Assembly: GCA_028701435.1 (NCBI GenBank)
Contig: JAQVQT010000003.1
Span: forward strand, 1 to 32,286
DNA from: Smithellaceae bacterium
Lineage (GTDB): Bacteria; Desulfobacterota; Syntrophia; Syntrophales; Smithellaceae
DNA: 32,286 bases
Direction of reading: 5' to 3'
Positions within the stretch are counted from its first letter, which is position 1. Each line of letters starts with the position of its first letter. Made by a program: the position numbers and the translations under genes. The notes beneath the pieces are model-generated. The model ran no database searches and was not told where the DNA came from. It saw only the letters and a list, made by a program, of their open reading frames with translations. Shown piece after piece: positions 1-8,859 of the stretch.

Positions 1-1020
1 TTTGACGTGTACCACATCGACGGGATTCGGGTGGACGCGGTCACGTCGATGCTCTATCTGGACTACGCCCGCAATCCGGGCGAATTTGTTCCCAACGAGG
101 ACGGGGGCAATATCGACCGCTCCGCGGTGGCTTTTCTGCAAAAGCTCAATTCCGTGATTCTGACGCGCTACCCCGGTGTCATGACCGTCGCGGAGGAATC
201 GACGGCCTACCCGATGATCACCAAGCCGCCCTACGACGGAGGGTTGGGCTTTTTGTTCAAGTGGAACATGGGCTTCATGCACGATACCCTTCACTACATG
301 TCCATGGATCCGTTCTTCCGCCGGCACCATCACAACAAGCTGACCTTTTCCATGCATTACGCGTTTACGGAGAACTTTATTCTGCCGTATTCCCACGACG
401 AGGTGGTTCACGGCAAAAAATCCCTGCTGGGCAAGATGTACGGCGCCTACGACGAGAAGTTTGCGTCGCTGCGTCTGCTGCTGGGCTTCATGTACGCGCA
501 CCCCGGCAAAAAACTGCTCTTCATGGGCGGCGAGTTCGGGCAATTTATCGAGTGGGATTACCGGAAGGAACTCGACTGGTTTCTGCTGGGGTATGAAAGC
601 CATGACCGGATGCGGCGCTACGTGCAGGCGCTGAACGAGTTTTACAACCGTACCCCGGCGCTCTACGAAATCGACGACGGGTGGGACGGATTTGCCTGGC
701 TCAATGTGAACAACGCAAAGCAAAGCGCCGTGAGTTTTCTGAGGCGTGGCGAGCGTCCGGAAGAGGTCTGCGTGTGCGCCTTCAACTTTACGCCGGTGTC
801 GGTGGAGCGGTTTGTAATCGGCCTGCCGTTTCAAGGAGCGCTGCGGGAGATCTTCAGCAGCGACGAGGCGAGGTTCGGAGGAAGCGGGAACGGCGCGGCG
901 CAGGTCATTCAAGCCGTCCATAAAGAATTTGAAGGACATCCGTATCGTGCGGCCGTAGATCTGCCGCCGCTTGCGGCCGTCTATTTTGAATTGGATTCAA
1001 ATAAAAAGGGTTCGGAATGA
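1..1020 (+). CDS. glgB: 1,4-alpha-glucan branching enzyme, C-terminal part (5' end outside window)
   Basis: Branching enzyme of glycogen synthesis; it cuts alpha-1,4 chains and rejoins them through alpha-1,6 bonds in the cytosol. The reading frame is already open at base 1, so only about 339 C-terminal residues are visible. Numbering from base 1, they begin inside GH13 conserved region II, with DGIRVDAV giving nucleophile D12. The acid/base Glu follows in VAEEST (E65), and the third catalytic Asp lies in YSHDEVVHGKKS (D133). The segment GGLGFLFKWNMGFMHDTL and the C-terminal beta domain match GlgB rather than other GH13 enzymes. Its TGA overlaps the glgA start (ATGA), so the two genes are translationally coupled. 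The N-terminal CBM48 region cannot be assessed. Confidence 0.95.
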   Translation, partial: FDVYHIDGIRVDAVTSMLYLDYARNPGEFVPNEDGGNIDRSAVAFLQKLNSVILTRYPGVMTVAEESTAYPMITKPPYDGGLGFLFKWNMGFMHDTLHYMSMDPFFRRHHHNKLTFSMHYAFTENFILPYSHDEVVHGKKSLLGKMYGAYDEKFASLRLLLGFMYAHPGKKLLFMGGEFGQFIEWDYRKELDWFLLGYESHDRMRRYVQALNEFYNRTPALYEIDDGWDGFAWLNVNNAKQSAVSFLRRGERPEEVCVCAFNFTPVSVERFVIGLPFQGALREIFSSDEARFGGSGNGAAQVIQAVHKEFEGHPYRAAVDLPPLAAVYFELDSNKKGSE

Positions 1021-2498
1021 ATAGAGCATTGCAGGAAATTCTGTCTGAAAAAAAGATGAAGACCCCTCCTTCGGTTCTGATGATCGGGGCGGAATGCGCG
1101 CCGTTTGCCAAAACGGGGGGACTGGCGGATGTTATCGGGACGCTGACGAGAGAGTTGAAAACGCTGGGATTCGACGTTCGCCTGATGCTGCCGTTTCATC
1201 GCATCATCAAAGACCGGTACCGGGACCGCGTGCGTCATCTGATCAGCTTCAGCGTGGACATCGGCGGGCGATCCCAGTATGTGGGAATTGAGCAGTTCGA
1301 CTGGGAGGGCATTCCGGTTTATTTTATTGACAACGAGCATTATTTTGGACACGCCATTTACTGCGGCGGCGATTTTGAGGGCGAGCAATACGCGTATATT
1401 TCGAGGGCAGCGATCGAGGCGCTTCCGCTGATCGGCTTTGCGCCCCGCATTCTGCACGTCAATGACTGGCACACGGCGATGATTCCCATGCTGCTCAAGA
1501 CCCAGTACGACCGTCTGCCGCAAGGACGGTGCCGCACCGTTCTCTCCATTCACAACCTCGGCTATCAGGGGCGTTTCCATTTCAGCTTCGTTTCCCATCT
1601 GCTGGGGATCGAGAGCCGCTATCATCATCCGGACTGCATTGAATATCACGGCGACGCGAATTTTTTAAAGGGCGGTATCGTTTACGCGGACAAGCTGGTT
1701 ACGGTCAGCCCGACTTACGCCCGGGAGATCCTGACGGCCTATTACGGCGAAGGGTTGGAGGGAATTTTAGCCACGCGGGCGGACGACCTCACCGGCATTC
1801 TCAACGGGATTGACACCAACGCCTTCAATTCGGCGGCGGACCCGTTCATCCCTTATCCGTATGACGCATCGTCGCTTTCATATAAGAAGAAAAACAAGGA
1901 GGCCCTGATTGCCGAGCTCGGCCTCAACCTTCCTTCCGATGCCCCTCTCATCGGCATGGTAACAAGGCTGACGAAGCAGAAGGGAATTGATTTAATCCTG
2001 CGGGTCTTCGACGAAATCATCGCTGCGGGAGCAGGTTTCGCGCTGATCGGGACGGGCGATCACGCCTATGAAAACTTCTTCCGTGGGGCCGCGCACCGGA
2101 CGGGCGGCAGAGCCGTCGGCGTGACGCAGTTCAATGATCCTCTGGCGCACCGCATCTACGCGGGATGCGATTTTTTCCTGATGCCGTCGCAGTTTGAACC
2201 CTGCGGCCTTTCGCAGATGATCGCGCTGCGCTACGGGACGCTGCCGATTGTCCGGGCGACGGGCGGGCTTCGGGACACGGTTTTTCCCTACAACGAATAC
2301 ACAAACGAAGGAAACGGCTTCACTTTTGAAAACTACAACGCGCACGACATGCTCCATACGATTCGCTATGCGCTGGGCGTTTATGAAAACAAGGAGCGTC
2401 TGGACTCGCTTCGCCTGCGGGCGATGAACCAGGATCTGAGTTTTCAAAAAAGCGCGCTGGCTTACGCGAGGCTGTATGTGGATGCAGCCGGAAAATGA
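1017..2498 (+). CDS. glgA: Glycogen synthase (ADP-glucose:1,4-alpha-glucan glucosyltransferase)
   Basis: GT5 glycogen synthase that transfers glucose from ADP-glucose to the non-reducing end of glycogen. The ADP-glucose-binding motif KTGGLADV is at residues 32-39. The catalytic C-terminal motif PSQFEPCGLSQ is near 390-400 (E394), followed by RATGGLRDTV. The length of 493 aa is slightly above the usual ~477, because about 13 extra residues precede MKTPPSVLM. The ATG at 1017 was kept because it overlaps the glgB stop as ATGA and has AAGGG six bases upstream. The alternative ATG at 1056 lacks a close ribosome-binding site. It is the second gene of a glgB-glgA-glgP-amylase-phosphoglucomutase series on one strand. 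The substrate producer, glgC, lies downstream on the opposite strand. Confidence 0.95.
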   Translation: MNRALQEILSEKKMKTPPSVLMIGAECAPFAKTGGLADVIGTLTRELKTLGFDVRLMLPFHRIIKDRYRDRVRHLISFSVDIGGRSQYVGIEQFDWEGIPVYFIDNEHYFGHAIYCGGDFEGEQYAYISRAAIEALPLIGFAPRILHVNDWHTAMIPMLLKTQYDRLPQGRCRTVLSIHNLGYQGRFHFSFVSHLLGIESRYHHPDCIEYHGDANFLKGGIVYADKLVTVSPTYAREILTAYYGEGLEGILATRADDLTGILNGIDTNAFNSAADPFIPYPYDASSLSYKKKNKEALIAELGLNLPSDAPLIGMVTRLTKQKGIDLILRVFDEIIAAGAGFALIGTGDHAYENFFRGAAHRTGGRAVGVTQFNDPLAHRIYAGCDFFLMPSQFEPCGLSQMIALRYGTLPIVRATGGLRDTVFPYNEYTNEGNGFTFENYNAHDMLHTIRYALGVYENKERLDSLRLRAMNQDLSFQKSALAYARLYVDAAGK

Positions 2499-2513
2499 GC
2501 CGCGGATTTTCCA

Positions 2514-2542
2514 TTGACAGGCGCCGGGACGTAAAATAAAAG
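2514..2542 (+). promoter_or_regulatory. Candidate sigma70 promoter before glgP
   Basis: A perfect TTGACA (2514-2519) is followed after 17 bases by TAAAAG (2537-2542, 4 of 6 matches to TATAAT). It lies just after the glgA stop, so glgP and the genes after it could be transcribed separately from glgBA. The call rests on sequence pattern only. Confidence 0.5.
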
Positions 2543-2569
2543 AATTCCCCATTCCGGAGGGAGCGGACC

Positions 2570-2605
2570 ATGCTTCCGATTCCACGATTAAAGGCGAACA
2601 GGTGA
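2570..2605 (+). CDS. Putative 11-codon leader ORF overlapping the glgP start
   Basis: An ATG at 2570 opens an 11-codon frame (MLPIPRLKANR). It is preceded by a strong GGAGG (2556-2560) nine bases upstream. Its TGA (2603-2605) overlaps the GTG start of glgP in a GTGA arrangement. The ribosome-binding site is better than the weak AAGG in front of glgP itself. This suggests that translation of the leader is coupled to glgP. No known leader-peptide family is recognised, and expression is unproven. Confidence 0.35.
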   Translation: MLPIPRLKANR

Positions 2606-5037
2606 AAAACAGGATTGCAAAAATAAAGGGAATTATTGAGGGGAAACTGAAACGGCATTACGGCCGCACGCTGGAGAATGCCTCGGACGAGGACATGTTT
2701 CAGGTCACGGCGATGAGCGTCCGCGACATTATGCTGGAGCGGGGAGTCGGGGCCAGCGAAACGGTTAAAAAAAAGGGGCAGAAAACGCTCTGCTATCTTT
2801 CGGCGGAGTTTTTAATGGGTCGGGCCCTGGTGAACAATCTCATCAATCTCGGCCTGCTTACGGAGTACCGGGCCGTGATGGCGGAGATCGGCTATCCTTT
2901 TGAAAAACTCGAAGAGCAGGAAATGGAAGCGGCGCTGGGCAATGGAGGCCTGGGGCGGCTGGCGGCCTGCTTTCTGGATTCGCTTTCCACGCTGAATCTG
3001 CCGGTGACGGGTTACGGCATCCGCTACGAATACGGAATGTTCCGCCAGCACATCGTGGATGGGCAGCAGACGGAAGTTCCGGACGACTGGACGGCGAAGG
3101 GCGACATCTGGGAAGTCGAACGCCGCGAGGAACAGGTGGAGGTTCATTTTGACGGCACGGTGGAGGAGGTGTGGACGGACAACGGGATGACCTGCGAGCA
3201 CAGGGATTACCAGACCGTACTCGCGGTGCCCCACGACATGCCGGTCATCGGCTATGACAGCCACACGCCGGCGACGCTTCGGCTCTGGCGGGCGGAATGT
3301 CCGTCCGGTTTTGACCTTCACTCGTTCAACAAAGGCGATTTTGTCTGCATGGTGCGTCAGAAAGAGCTGGCCGAGTCGATTTCCAAGGTGCTGTATCCCC
3401 AGGACAACCACATGACCGGGCGCATGCTGCGTCTGCGGCAGTATTATTTTCTGGCTTCCGCCACGATGCAGTGCATCGTCCGCGAACACAAGAAGCGCTT
3501 TGGTGACGTGCGTACGCTGTCCGATAAAATCGTCATTCAGATCAATGATTTACATCCGGCGCTGGCTATTCCCGAGCTGATTCGTATTCTGATCGACGAA
3601 GAGGACCTGGGATGGGATGACGCCTACGCCATGGCCGGCCGCGTGTTCAACTACACCAATCATACCGTCATGCAGGAGGCTCTGGCGGCCTGGCCCGAAC
3701 ACGTGCTTCGGACGATGCTGCCGCGCGTATACGCAATCGTTTCCGAAATTTCCGAGCGTTTCAGCCGGCATCTGTGGAAAATCTTTTCCCAGGACCGCGA
3801 AAAAATCAACCGCCTCGCCGTCATTGCGGACGACGAAGTCCGCATGGCCAATCTCTGCGTGGCGGTCTGCCACAGGGTCAACGGCGTTTCGCAGCTTCAC
3901 GGCCGGATTCTGAAGACGCGGACCTTTCGGGATTTCTACGTGATGTTTCCCGGCAAATTTACCGCCGTCACCAACGGCATCACCCAGCGGCGCTGGCTGG
4001 CCGCGGCGAACCCCGACCTGTGCGCGCTGATTTCCGACCATATCGGCGATAAATTTCTACGGGACTACAACGAACTGGAGCGGCTCAACCCGCTGGCCGA
4101 CAAGCCGCGGTTTCTGGCCGATTTCGCGGAAGTCAAGCGCGGCAACAAGCGGCGTCTGGCCGAACAGGTGGCCAAACAGCAGGGCATTGTCCTTGACCCC
4201 GACTCGGTCTTTGACGTGCAGGCCAAAAGGCTGCATGAATACAAGCGCCAGATGTTGAAAGTGCTGCACATTTTATATTTGTACAACTGCTTTACCTCCG
4301 ACGCGGGGTATGCGCTGCCCCGGCCGGTGACATTTTTGTTTGCCGCCAAGGCTTCGCCGGCCTACTGGCGGGCCAAGAGCATCATTCGGCTCATCAATGC
4401 CGCGGCCGCTTTGGTGGAGTCGCATCCCCGCACTCGGGATAATATTCGCGTTGCATTTCTGGAAAATTATAACGTCTCCCTGGCCGAACGACTGATTCCC
4501 GCGGCGGATATCAGCGAACAGATTTCCACGGCGGGGTATGAAGCCTCCGGCACGGGCAATATGAAATTCATGCTCAACGGTGCGGTGACGCTCGGAACCA
4601 TGGACGGCGCGAATGTGGAAATCTTTGAAAGGGTGGGGCAGGACAACATCTTCATTTTTGGCGCAAGCGCCGAAGAAATCGACCGAATGGAAACCGACAA
4701 CAGCTATCGTCCAAAGGATCTCTTTGACCACAACGAGGACATTCGCGCGGCCGTTTCCCGTTTGGTGGACGGAACGCTGCCCGGCGTCGCGCCGGACCAG
4801 TTTCAGGATCTTTACCAGTCGTTGCTATTCGGAGATTATGACCGCGCCGACCGTTACTTTCTGCTTTACGATTTTGATGCCTATCGCACTGCGTTCGAAA
4901 ATGTGCTCGCGGCTTACACGGATGAACCGGCCTGGACGAAAAGGGCCGTGATCAACACAGCCGGCGCTGGATTTTTCAGCGCGGATCGGACCATTGACGA
5001 ATACAACCGGCAGATCTGGGGGCTTCGGCCCATCTGA
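2602..5037 (+). CDS. glgP: Glycogen/starch/alpha-glucan phosphorylase
   Basis: GT35 phosphorylase that releases glucose-1-phosphate from the ends of glycogen or maltodextrin using phosphate and pyridoxal phosphate. The length of 811 aa equals that of classical GlgP/MalP enzymes. The PLP-binding signature EASGTGNMKFMLNG is intact, with the Schiff-base lysine at K655, followed by TLGTMDGANVE. The N-terminal LSAEFLMGRAL and the NGGLGRLAACFLDS glucan/phosphate-site motif are also present. The start is GTG at 2602. No upstream start in this frame looks better, and the leader ORF ends across it. The product feeds the phosphoglucomutase two genes downstream. No malQ or glgX is seen in the window. 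Confidence 0.96.
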   Translation: MKNRIAKIKGIIEGKLKRHYGRTLENASDEDMFQVTAMSVRDIMLERGVGASETVKKKGQKTLCYLSAEFLMGRALVNNLINLGLLTEYRAVMAEIGYPFEKLEEQEMEAALGNGGLGRLAACFLDSLSTLNLPVTGYGIRYEYGMFRQHIVDGQQTEVPDDWTAKGDIWEVERREEQVEVHFDGTVEEVWTDNGMTCEHRDYQTVLAVPHDMPVIGYDSHTPATLRLWRAECPSGFDLHSFNKGDFVCMVRQKELAESISKVLYPQDNHMTGRMLRLRQYYFLASATMQCIVREHKKRFGDVRTLSDKIVIQINDLHPALAIPELIRILIDEEDLGWDDAYAMAGRVFNYTNHTVMQEALAAWPEHVLRTMLPRVYAIVSEISERFSRHLWKIFSQDREKINRLAVIADDEVRMANLCVAVCHRVNGVSQLHGRILKTRTFRDFYVMFPGKFTAVTNGITQRRWLAAANPDLCALISDHIGDKFLRDYNELERLNPLADKPRFLADFAEVKRGNKRRLAEQVAKQQGIVLDPDSVFDVQAKRLHEYKRQMLKVLHILYLYNCFTSDAGYALPRPVTFLFAAKASPAYWRAKSIIRLINAAAALVESHPRTRDNIRVAFLENYNVSLAERLIPAADISEQISTAGYEASGTGNMKFMLNGAVTLGTMDGANVEIFERVGQDNIFIFGASAEEIDRMETDNSYRPKDLFDHNEDIRAAVSRLVDGTLPGVAPDQFQDLYQSLLFGDYDRADRYFLLYDFDAYRTAFENVLAAYTDEPAWTKRAVINTAGAGFFSADRTIDEYNRQIWGLRPI

Positions 5038-5073
5038 TGTGCGCAAACTGAAGTGCATAAAAGGACGGCGGCG

Positions 5074-7074
5074 ATGCTGATCAACTACAAAAAGGAAATG
5101 ATGCACGATTCGACGATGCCGGAATACCGAGACCCGGCAGGGGCTGTCGTCGTGGGCACGCCGGTTGTCCTGCGCTTTCGGACAAAGCTGGAAAATGTGG
5201 AAAGCGTCTATCTGTGCCTGATCGGAGAAGGCTTTCACGAAGATCATCTGATGCGGCTTGAGGGCGATGTCTGGCAGACGGAAATCACCGCGCCTTCGGT
5301 TCCCGATGTGTACTGGTATTATTTCATGGTCCGCGTAGGGGGAAGGCTCAGTTATTACGGCGCCGCATCGGGACGAACCGGCGGCATCGGCGCCGTTTAC
5401 AGCGCGCCGCCGCCCGCGTATCAGTTGACCGTTTACGATGCCGCTTTTGAGGTTCCCGGTTGGTTTCAGAAAAGCGTGATGTATCAGATTTTCCCCGATC
5501 GTTTTCAACCCGGCTGCGATTCGACGGCAAAGAAGGGCATTGCGTATCACCGCTCCAAAGGCCGCAGCGTCTATTTTCACGGCACGTGGGACGAACAACC
5601 GCTGTACACCCCTCTGCCGGGGGAAACAGCCTACAATCCCTGTGATTACTTTGGAGGCACGCTGAGCGGCATCGAGGCGTCACTGGACTATCTGCAAAGC
5701 CTTGGCGTGACCGTGTTGTATTTGAATCCGATCTTTGAGGCGGCGTCCAACCACCGCTACAATACCGCCGACTATTTCCGCATCGATCCGGTGCTGGGCT
5801 CGGAGGAGGATTTCCGGTCTCTGTGCCGCGCGGCCGAAGAAAGAGGTATGCGCATTCTTCTGGACGGCGTGTTTTCCCACACCGGCTCCGACAGCATCTA
5901 CTTTAACCGGGAAAACGCGTATGACTCTCCGGGCGCCGCCAACCGTCCGGATTCTCCCTACTACACCTGGTACACGTTTGAGCGTTATCCCGATCAATAC
6001 CGCTGCTGGTGGGGGTTTGAGTCTCTGCCCGAAATCAACAAGCAGGATCCGGGATGGCAGCGATACGTCATCACCGGCGAGGACAGTGTCGTGAAGCACT
6101 GGCTTCGGGCGGGAGCGTCAGGCTACCGCCTCGACGTGGCCGACGAGTTGCCCGACGAGGTGCTGGCAAAGATTTACGCCGCGGCAAAACAGACCCGGCC
6201 GGAAGCGGTGATGATCGGCGAGGTCTGGGAAGACGCGACCACGAAGCACAGCTATGGCGTAAAAAGGCGCTACGCGCTGGGAAACCTTCTGGACTCCGTC
6301 ACGAATTACCCGCTGCGCAGCGCCCTGATCGCTTTTCTGAAGGGCCAGTCCGACGCCTTTGACCTGAAGCATTTCCTGGTGGATCAGGCGGCCAATTATC
6401 CCGCTCCCCTTTACTACGCCCTGACCAATCTTCTTTCCTCCCACGACGTGGAGCGCGTGCGCACCGCGCTGAGCGCGCGCATCGATCCGCATCAGTTGAC
6501 CCGGGAGCAGCAGGCTTCCTTTGTCGTCAGCGACAGCCAGAACAAAAAAGGCGCGAGGCGCCAGCGTCTGGCCGCTGTGCTGCAGTTCTGCCTTCCCGGT
6601 GTTCCCTGCGTCTATTACGGAGACGAAAAAGGCATGACCGGTTTTCTCGATCCCTTCAACCGCGCGCCTTTTACCCGGAAAGCGCCGTACGACCTTACGG
6701 AAGAATACCGAAGTCTGGCCGGGCTGCGCAAATCGGCGGACGCGCTGCAGACGGGCCGCGTGGTGTACTTCGCCCCAGATGCCGACTGTCTCGGCGTGCT
6801 GCGCTACATCACCGGAGGAAAAGACGCTTTGGGCCGGCCGGCCGAGGACGGCGTCTATTTCATGGCGGTCAACCGTTCGGACGCGCGGCGGCTGGTAGTT
6901 TTTGATTTTGCGGGAAAGCATTCGCTTTTTTGCGAAGAGGATCAGCGAAGTCTGCGCCCGCTGTTCAACGGCGCTTTCACCTGCCGGTTGACGCAAAAGT
7001 CCTTCACGTTTACCGATGCGCTTTTGGAAATTTCGCTGGATCCCCTGGGCGCTGTGTGGCTGAAGATCGCCTGA
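5074..7074 (+). CDS. GH13 alpha-amylase family maltodextrin hydrolase (cyclomaltodextrinase/neopullulanase-like)
   Basis: Predicted cytosolic alpha-glucan hydrolase of 666 aa with no signal peptide. An N-terminal beta domain (about 1-125, CBM34-like in position) precedes the catalytic barrel. The four GH13 regions are complete: DGVFSH (264-269), GYRLDVADE with nucleophile D354, MIGEVWED with acid E383, and SSHDVER with D458. The stretch SLGVTVLYLNPIFEAASNHRYNT is typical of the neopullulanase/cyclomaltodextrinase group. The ATG at 5074 is preferred because AAGGA (5061-5065) stands eight bases upstream. A GTG at 5053 would add seven residues with no good ribosome-binding site. It probably trims short maltodextrins left by GlgP. 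Exact substrate is uncertain; a pullulanase or alpha-glucosidase role is also possible. Confidence 0.88.
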   Translation: MLINYKKEMMHDSTMPEYRDPAGAVVVGTPVVLRFRTKLENVESVYLCLIGEGFHEDHLMRLEGDVWQTEITAPSVPDVYWYYFMVRVGGRLSYYGAASGRTGGIGAVYSAPPPAYQLTVYDAAFEVPGWFQKSVMYQIFPDRFQPGCDSTAKKGIAYHRSKGRSVYFHGTWDEQPLYTPLPGETAYNPCDYFGGTLSGIEASLDYLQSLGVTVLYLNPIFEAASNHRYNTADYFRIDPVLGSEEDFRSLCRAAEERGMRILLDGVFSHTGSDSIYFNRENAYDSPGAANRPDSPYYTWYTFERYPDQYRCWWGFESLPEINKQDPGWQRYVITGEDSVVKHWLRAGASGYRLDVADELPDEVLAKIYAAAKQTRPEAVMIGEVWEDATTKHSYGVKRRYALGNLLDSVTNYPLRSALIAFLKGQSDAFDLKHFLVDQAANYPAPLYYALTNLLSSHDVERVRTALSARIDPHQLTREQQASFVVSDSQNKKGARRQRLAAVLQFCLPGVPCVYYGDEKGMTGFLDPFNRAPFTRKAPYDLTEEYRSLAGLRKSADALQTGRVVYFAPDADCLGVLRYITGGKDALGRPAEDGVYFMAVNRSDARRLVVFDFAGKHSLFCEEDQRSLRPLFNGAFTCRLTQKSFTFTDALLEISLDPLGAVWLKIA

Positions 7075-7122
7075 AGGGTGCGAAGCGCCTGGAGCGGGAA
7101 CCAATCAAAAGGGAGAGGTATT

Positions 7123-8817
7123 ATGACATACCGGGAAACCTATTTGCGCTGGAGAGAATGCGTTACACAACCGGATCTGCTGGCCGAGTTGGAGTCCATC
7201 CGGGACGATGACGCACAGATTCAGGACCGCTTCCTGAGAGACCTGCCGTTTGGAACGGCGGGGCTGCGCGGCGTGATCGGCGCGGGCATCGCCCGAATGA
7301 ACCGCTATGTCGTCGGCCGGGCGACGCAGGGACTGGCGGACTATCTGCTGACCCATGACAGGGCAGGGGCGTCCGCGGTGATTGCGTACGATTCCCGCCG
7401 GTTTTCCTTTGAATTTGCCCGCGAAACCGCCTGTGTGCTGGCGGCCAACGGCATTACGGTTTACCTGTTCAAACAGTTGACGAGCGTTCCGGAGCTGTCC
7501 TTTGCCGTGCGCCACCTGAAAGCGAGCGGGGGCGTCGTGATCACGGCAAGCCATAATCCCGGACAGTACAACGGCTACAAGGTTTATGCCGCCTACGGCG
7601 GGCAGTTGGGTCCGAAGGCGAGCCTCGCGGTGATGGAGCGCATTCAAAAGCTGGATCCCTTCACGGATGTGAAAAGGATCCCCTATGCTGAAGGGGTGGA
7701 AGAAAAGCGGATTATCGAAATCGGCGAAGAAATCGATCGGATCTATTATGAACAGATGGTCCGGTTGTGCGGAGCGGAAAACGCCGAAGAGCTGAAAGTG
7801 GTCTATACACCGCTGCACGGATCGGGGCTGCGCACGGTTGAAAATGTGTTCCCGATGGCGGGGATTCGCAACCTGTTTGTCGTCCCCGAGCAGCGAATGC
7901 CGGACGGTTCGTTCCCGACGGTCGCGTCTCCCAATCCCGAAGATTCACAAGCGATGGAGATGGCCATCGCTCTGGCCGGACGGATGGAGGCGGATCTGGC
8001 CATCGGCACGGATCCGGACGCGGACCGGATGGGCGCCGCCGTCCGTCGGCCGGACGGCACATACAAGATGCTGACGGGCAACCAGATCGGCTGCCTGCTG
8101 ATTGATTATCTTCTGGAAAAGCGCCGCCTGTCCGGTGAGCTTCGTCCGTCCGACTACATCGTCAAGTCATTTGTTTCAACCCGCATGGCGGACGCGATCG
8201 CCGCTCATTACGGAATTCGCTGCCACACGGTGCTTACGGGATTTCGCTTTATCTCCGAACTCATCGTGCAAAAGGAGCCCACCGGCGCGGAGTTTATTTT
8301 CGGGTTTGAAGAGAGCTTCGGGTTTCTGGCCGGCACATTCGCGATGGACAAGGACGGGGCGCTCGCCGCGCTGCTCTTGTGCAAGGCGGCCCAGTTCTTC
8401 CGGGCCCGCGGCCAGCGTCTGCCCGACGCGCTGGAAGCGCTTTACCGGGAGCACGGCTATTATCTGGAAAGCGTGAAGAACATCGCTTTTGAAGGTCTGG
8501 ACGGCATGGAGAAAATGAAAGGCATCATGGAGCGGCTGAGGGCCAAACCCATTGCCGCGATCGGCGGTCTGCCCGTCCGGTTTACGGAGGACTACCTGTC
8601 GCTTACCCGCACCGGTCACGATGGAGCCGTTTCGGTGTTGGAACTGCCGCCCACGGACGCGCTCCGGCTCTTGCTGGATTCCGATGCGTGGCTCTGTATC
8701 CGTCCGTCCGGGACGGAGCCGAAGATCAAGATCTACTACGCGGTTTCGGCTGCATCGCGCCAGACGGCGGAAAATCAGCTTCAGGACATTGCCGAAGACT
8801 TTGAACAGCTTTTGTAA
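7123..8817 (+). CDS. pgcA: Phosphoglucomutase/phosphomannomutase family, PgcA type
   Basis: Alpha-D-phosphohexomutase interconverting glucose-1-P and glucose-6-P, linking GlgP and GlgC to central metabolism. All four family motifs are visible: phosphoserine loop TASHNP (S143), metal loop DPDADR (297-302), sugar-binding GFEES (394-398) and phosphate-binding RPSGTEP (527-533). The N-terminus (MTYRETYLRW, then FGTAGLRG) and the 564-aa length resemble the Bacillus PgcA branch rather than E. coli Pgm. The ATG at 7123 has GGGAGAGG just upstream. A GTG at 7078 would add 15 unconvincing residues. It is the last gene of the + strand glycogen series and converges on glgC. Phosphomannomutase activity cannot be excluded. 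Confidence 0.9.
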   Translation: MTYRETYLRWRECVTQPDLLAELESIRDDDAQIQDRFLRDLPFGTAGLRGVIGAGIARMNRYVVGRATQGLADYLLTHDRAGASAVIAYDSRRFSFEFARETACVLAANGITVYLFKQLTSVPELSFAVRHLKASGGVVITASHNPGQYNGYKVYAAYGGQLGPKASLAVMERIQKLDPFTDVKRIPYAEGVEEKRIIEIGEEIDRIYYEQMVRLCGAENAEELKVVYTPLHGSGLRTVENVFPMAGIRNLFVVPEQRMPDGSFPTVASPNPEDSQAMEMAIALAGRMEADLAIGTDPDADRMGAAVRRPDGTYKMLTGNQIGCLLIDYLLEKRRLSGELRPSDYIVKSFVSTRMADAIAAHYGIRCHTVLTGFRFISELIVQKEPTGAEFIFGFEESFGFLAGTFAMDKDGALAALLLCKAAQFFRARGQRLPDALEALYREHGYYLESVKNIAFEGLDGMEKMKGIMERLRAKPIAAIGGLPVRFTEDYLSLTRTGHDGAVSVLELPPTDALRLLLDSDAWLCIRPSGTEPKIKIYYAVSAASRQTAENQLQDIAEDFEQLL

Positions 8818-8826
8818 AATCCGAAT

Positions 8827-8853
8827 GCGGGCGGAGCATGTGGACGCGCCCGC
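8827..8853. terminator. Possible shared hairpin between convergent pgcA and glgC
   Basis: A 7-bp GC-only stem (GCGGGCG at 8827-8833 with CGCCCGC at 8847-8853, 13-nt loop) occupies the 42-bp gap between convergent genes. No T-tract follows on the + strand. On the - strand a short TTTT lies about seven bases after the stem. It is weak as an intrinsic terminator. Confidence 0.3.
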
Positions 8854-8859
8854 CGCAAA

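Noticed and set aside
5053..5073. GTG start for the GH13 gene
   Set aside because: No ribosome-binding site precedes it, while AAGGA stands eight bases before the ATG at 5074.
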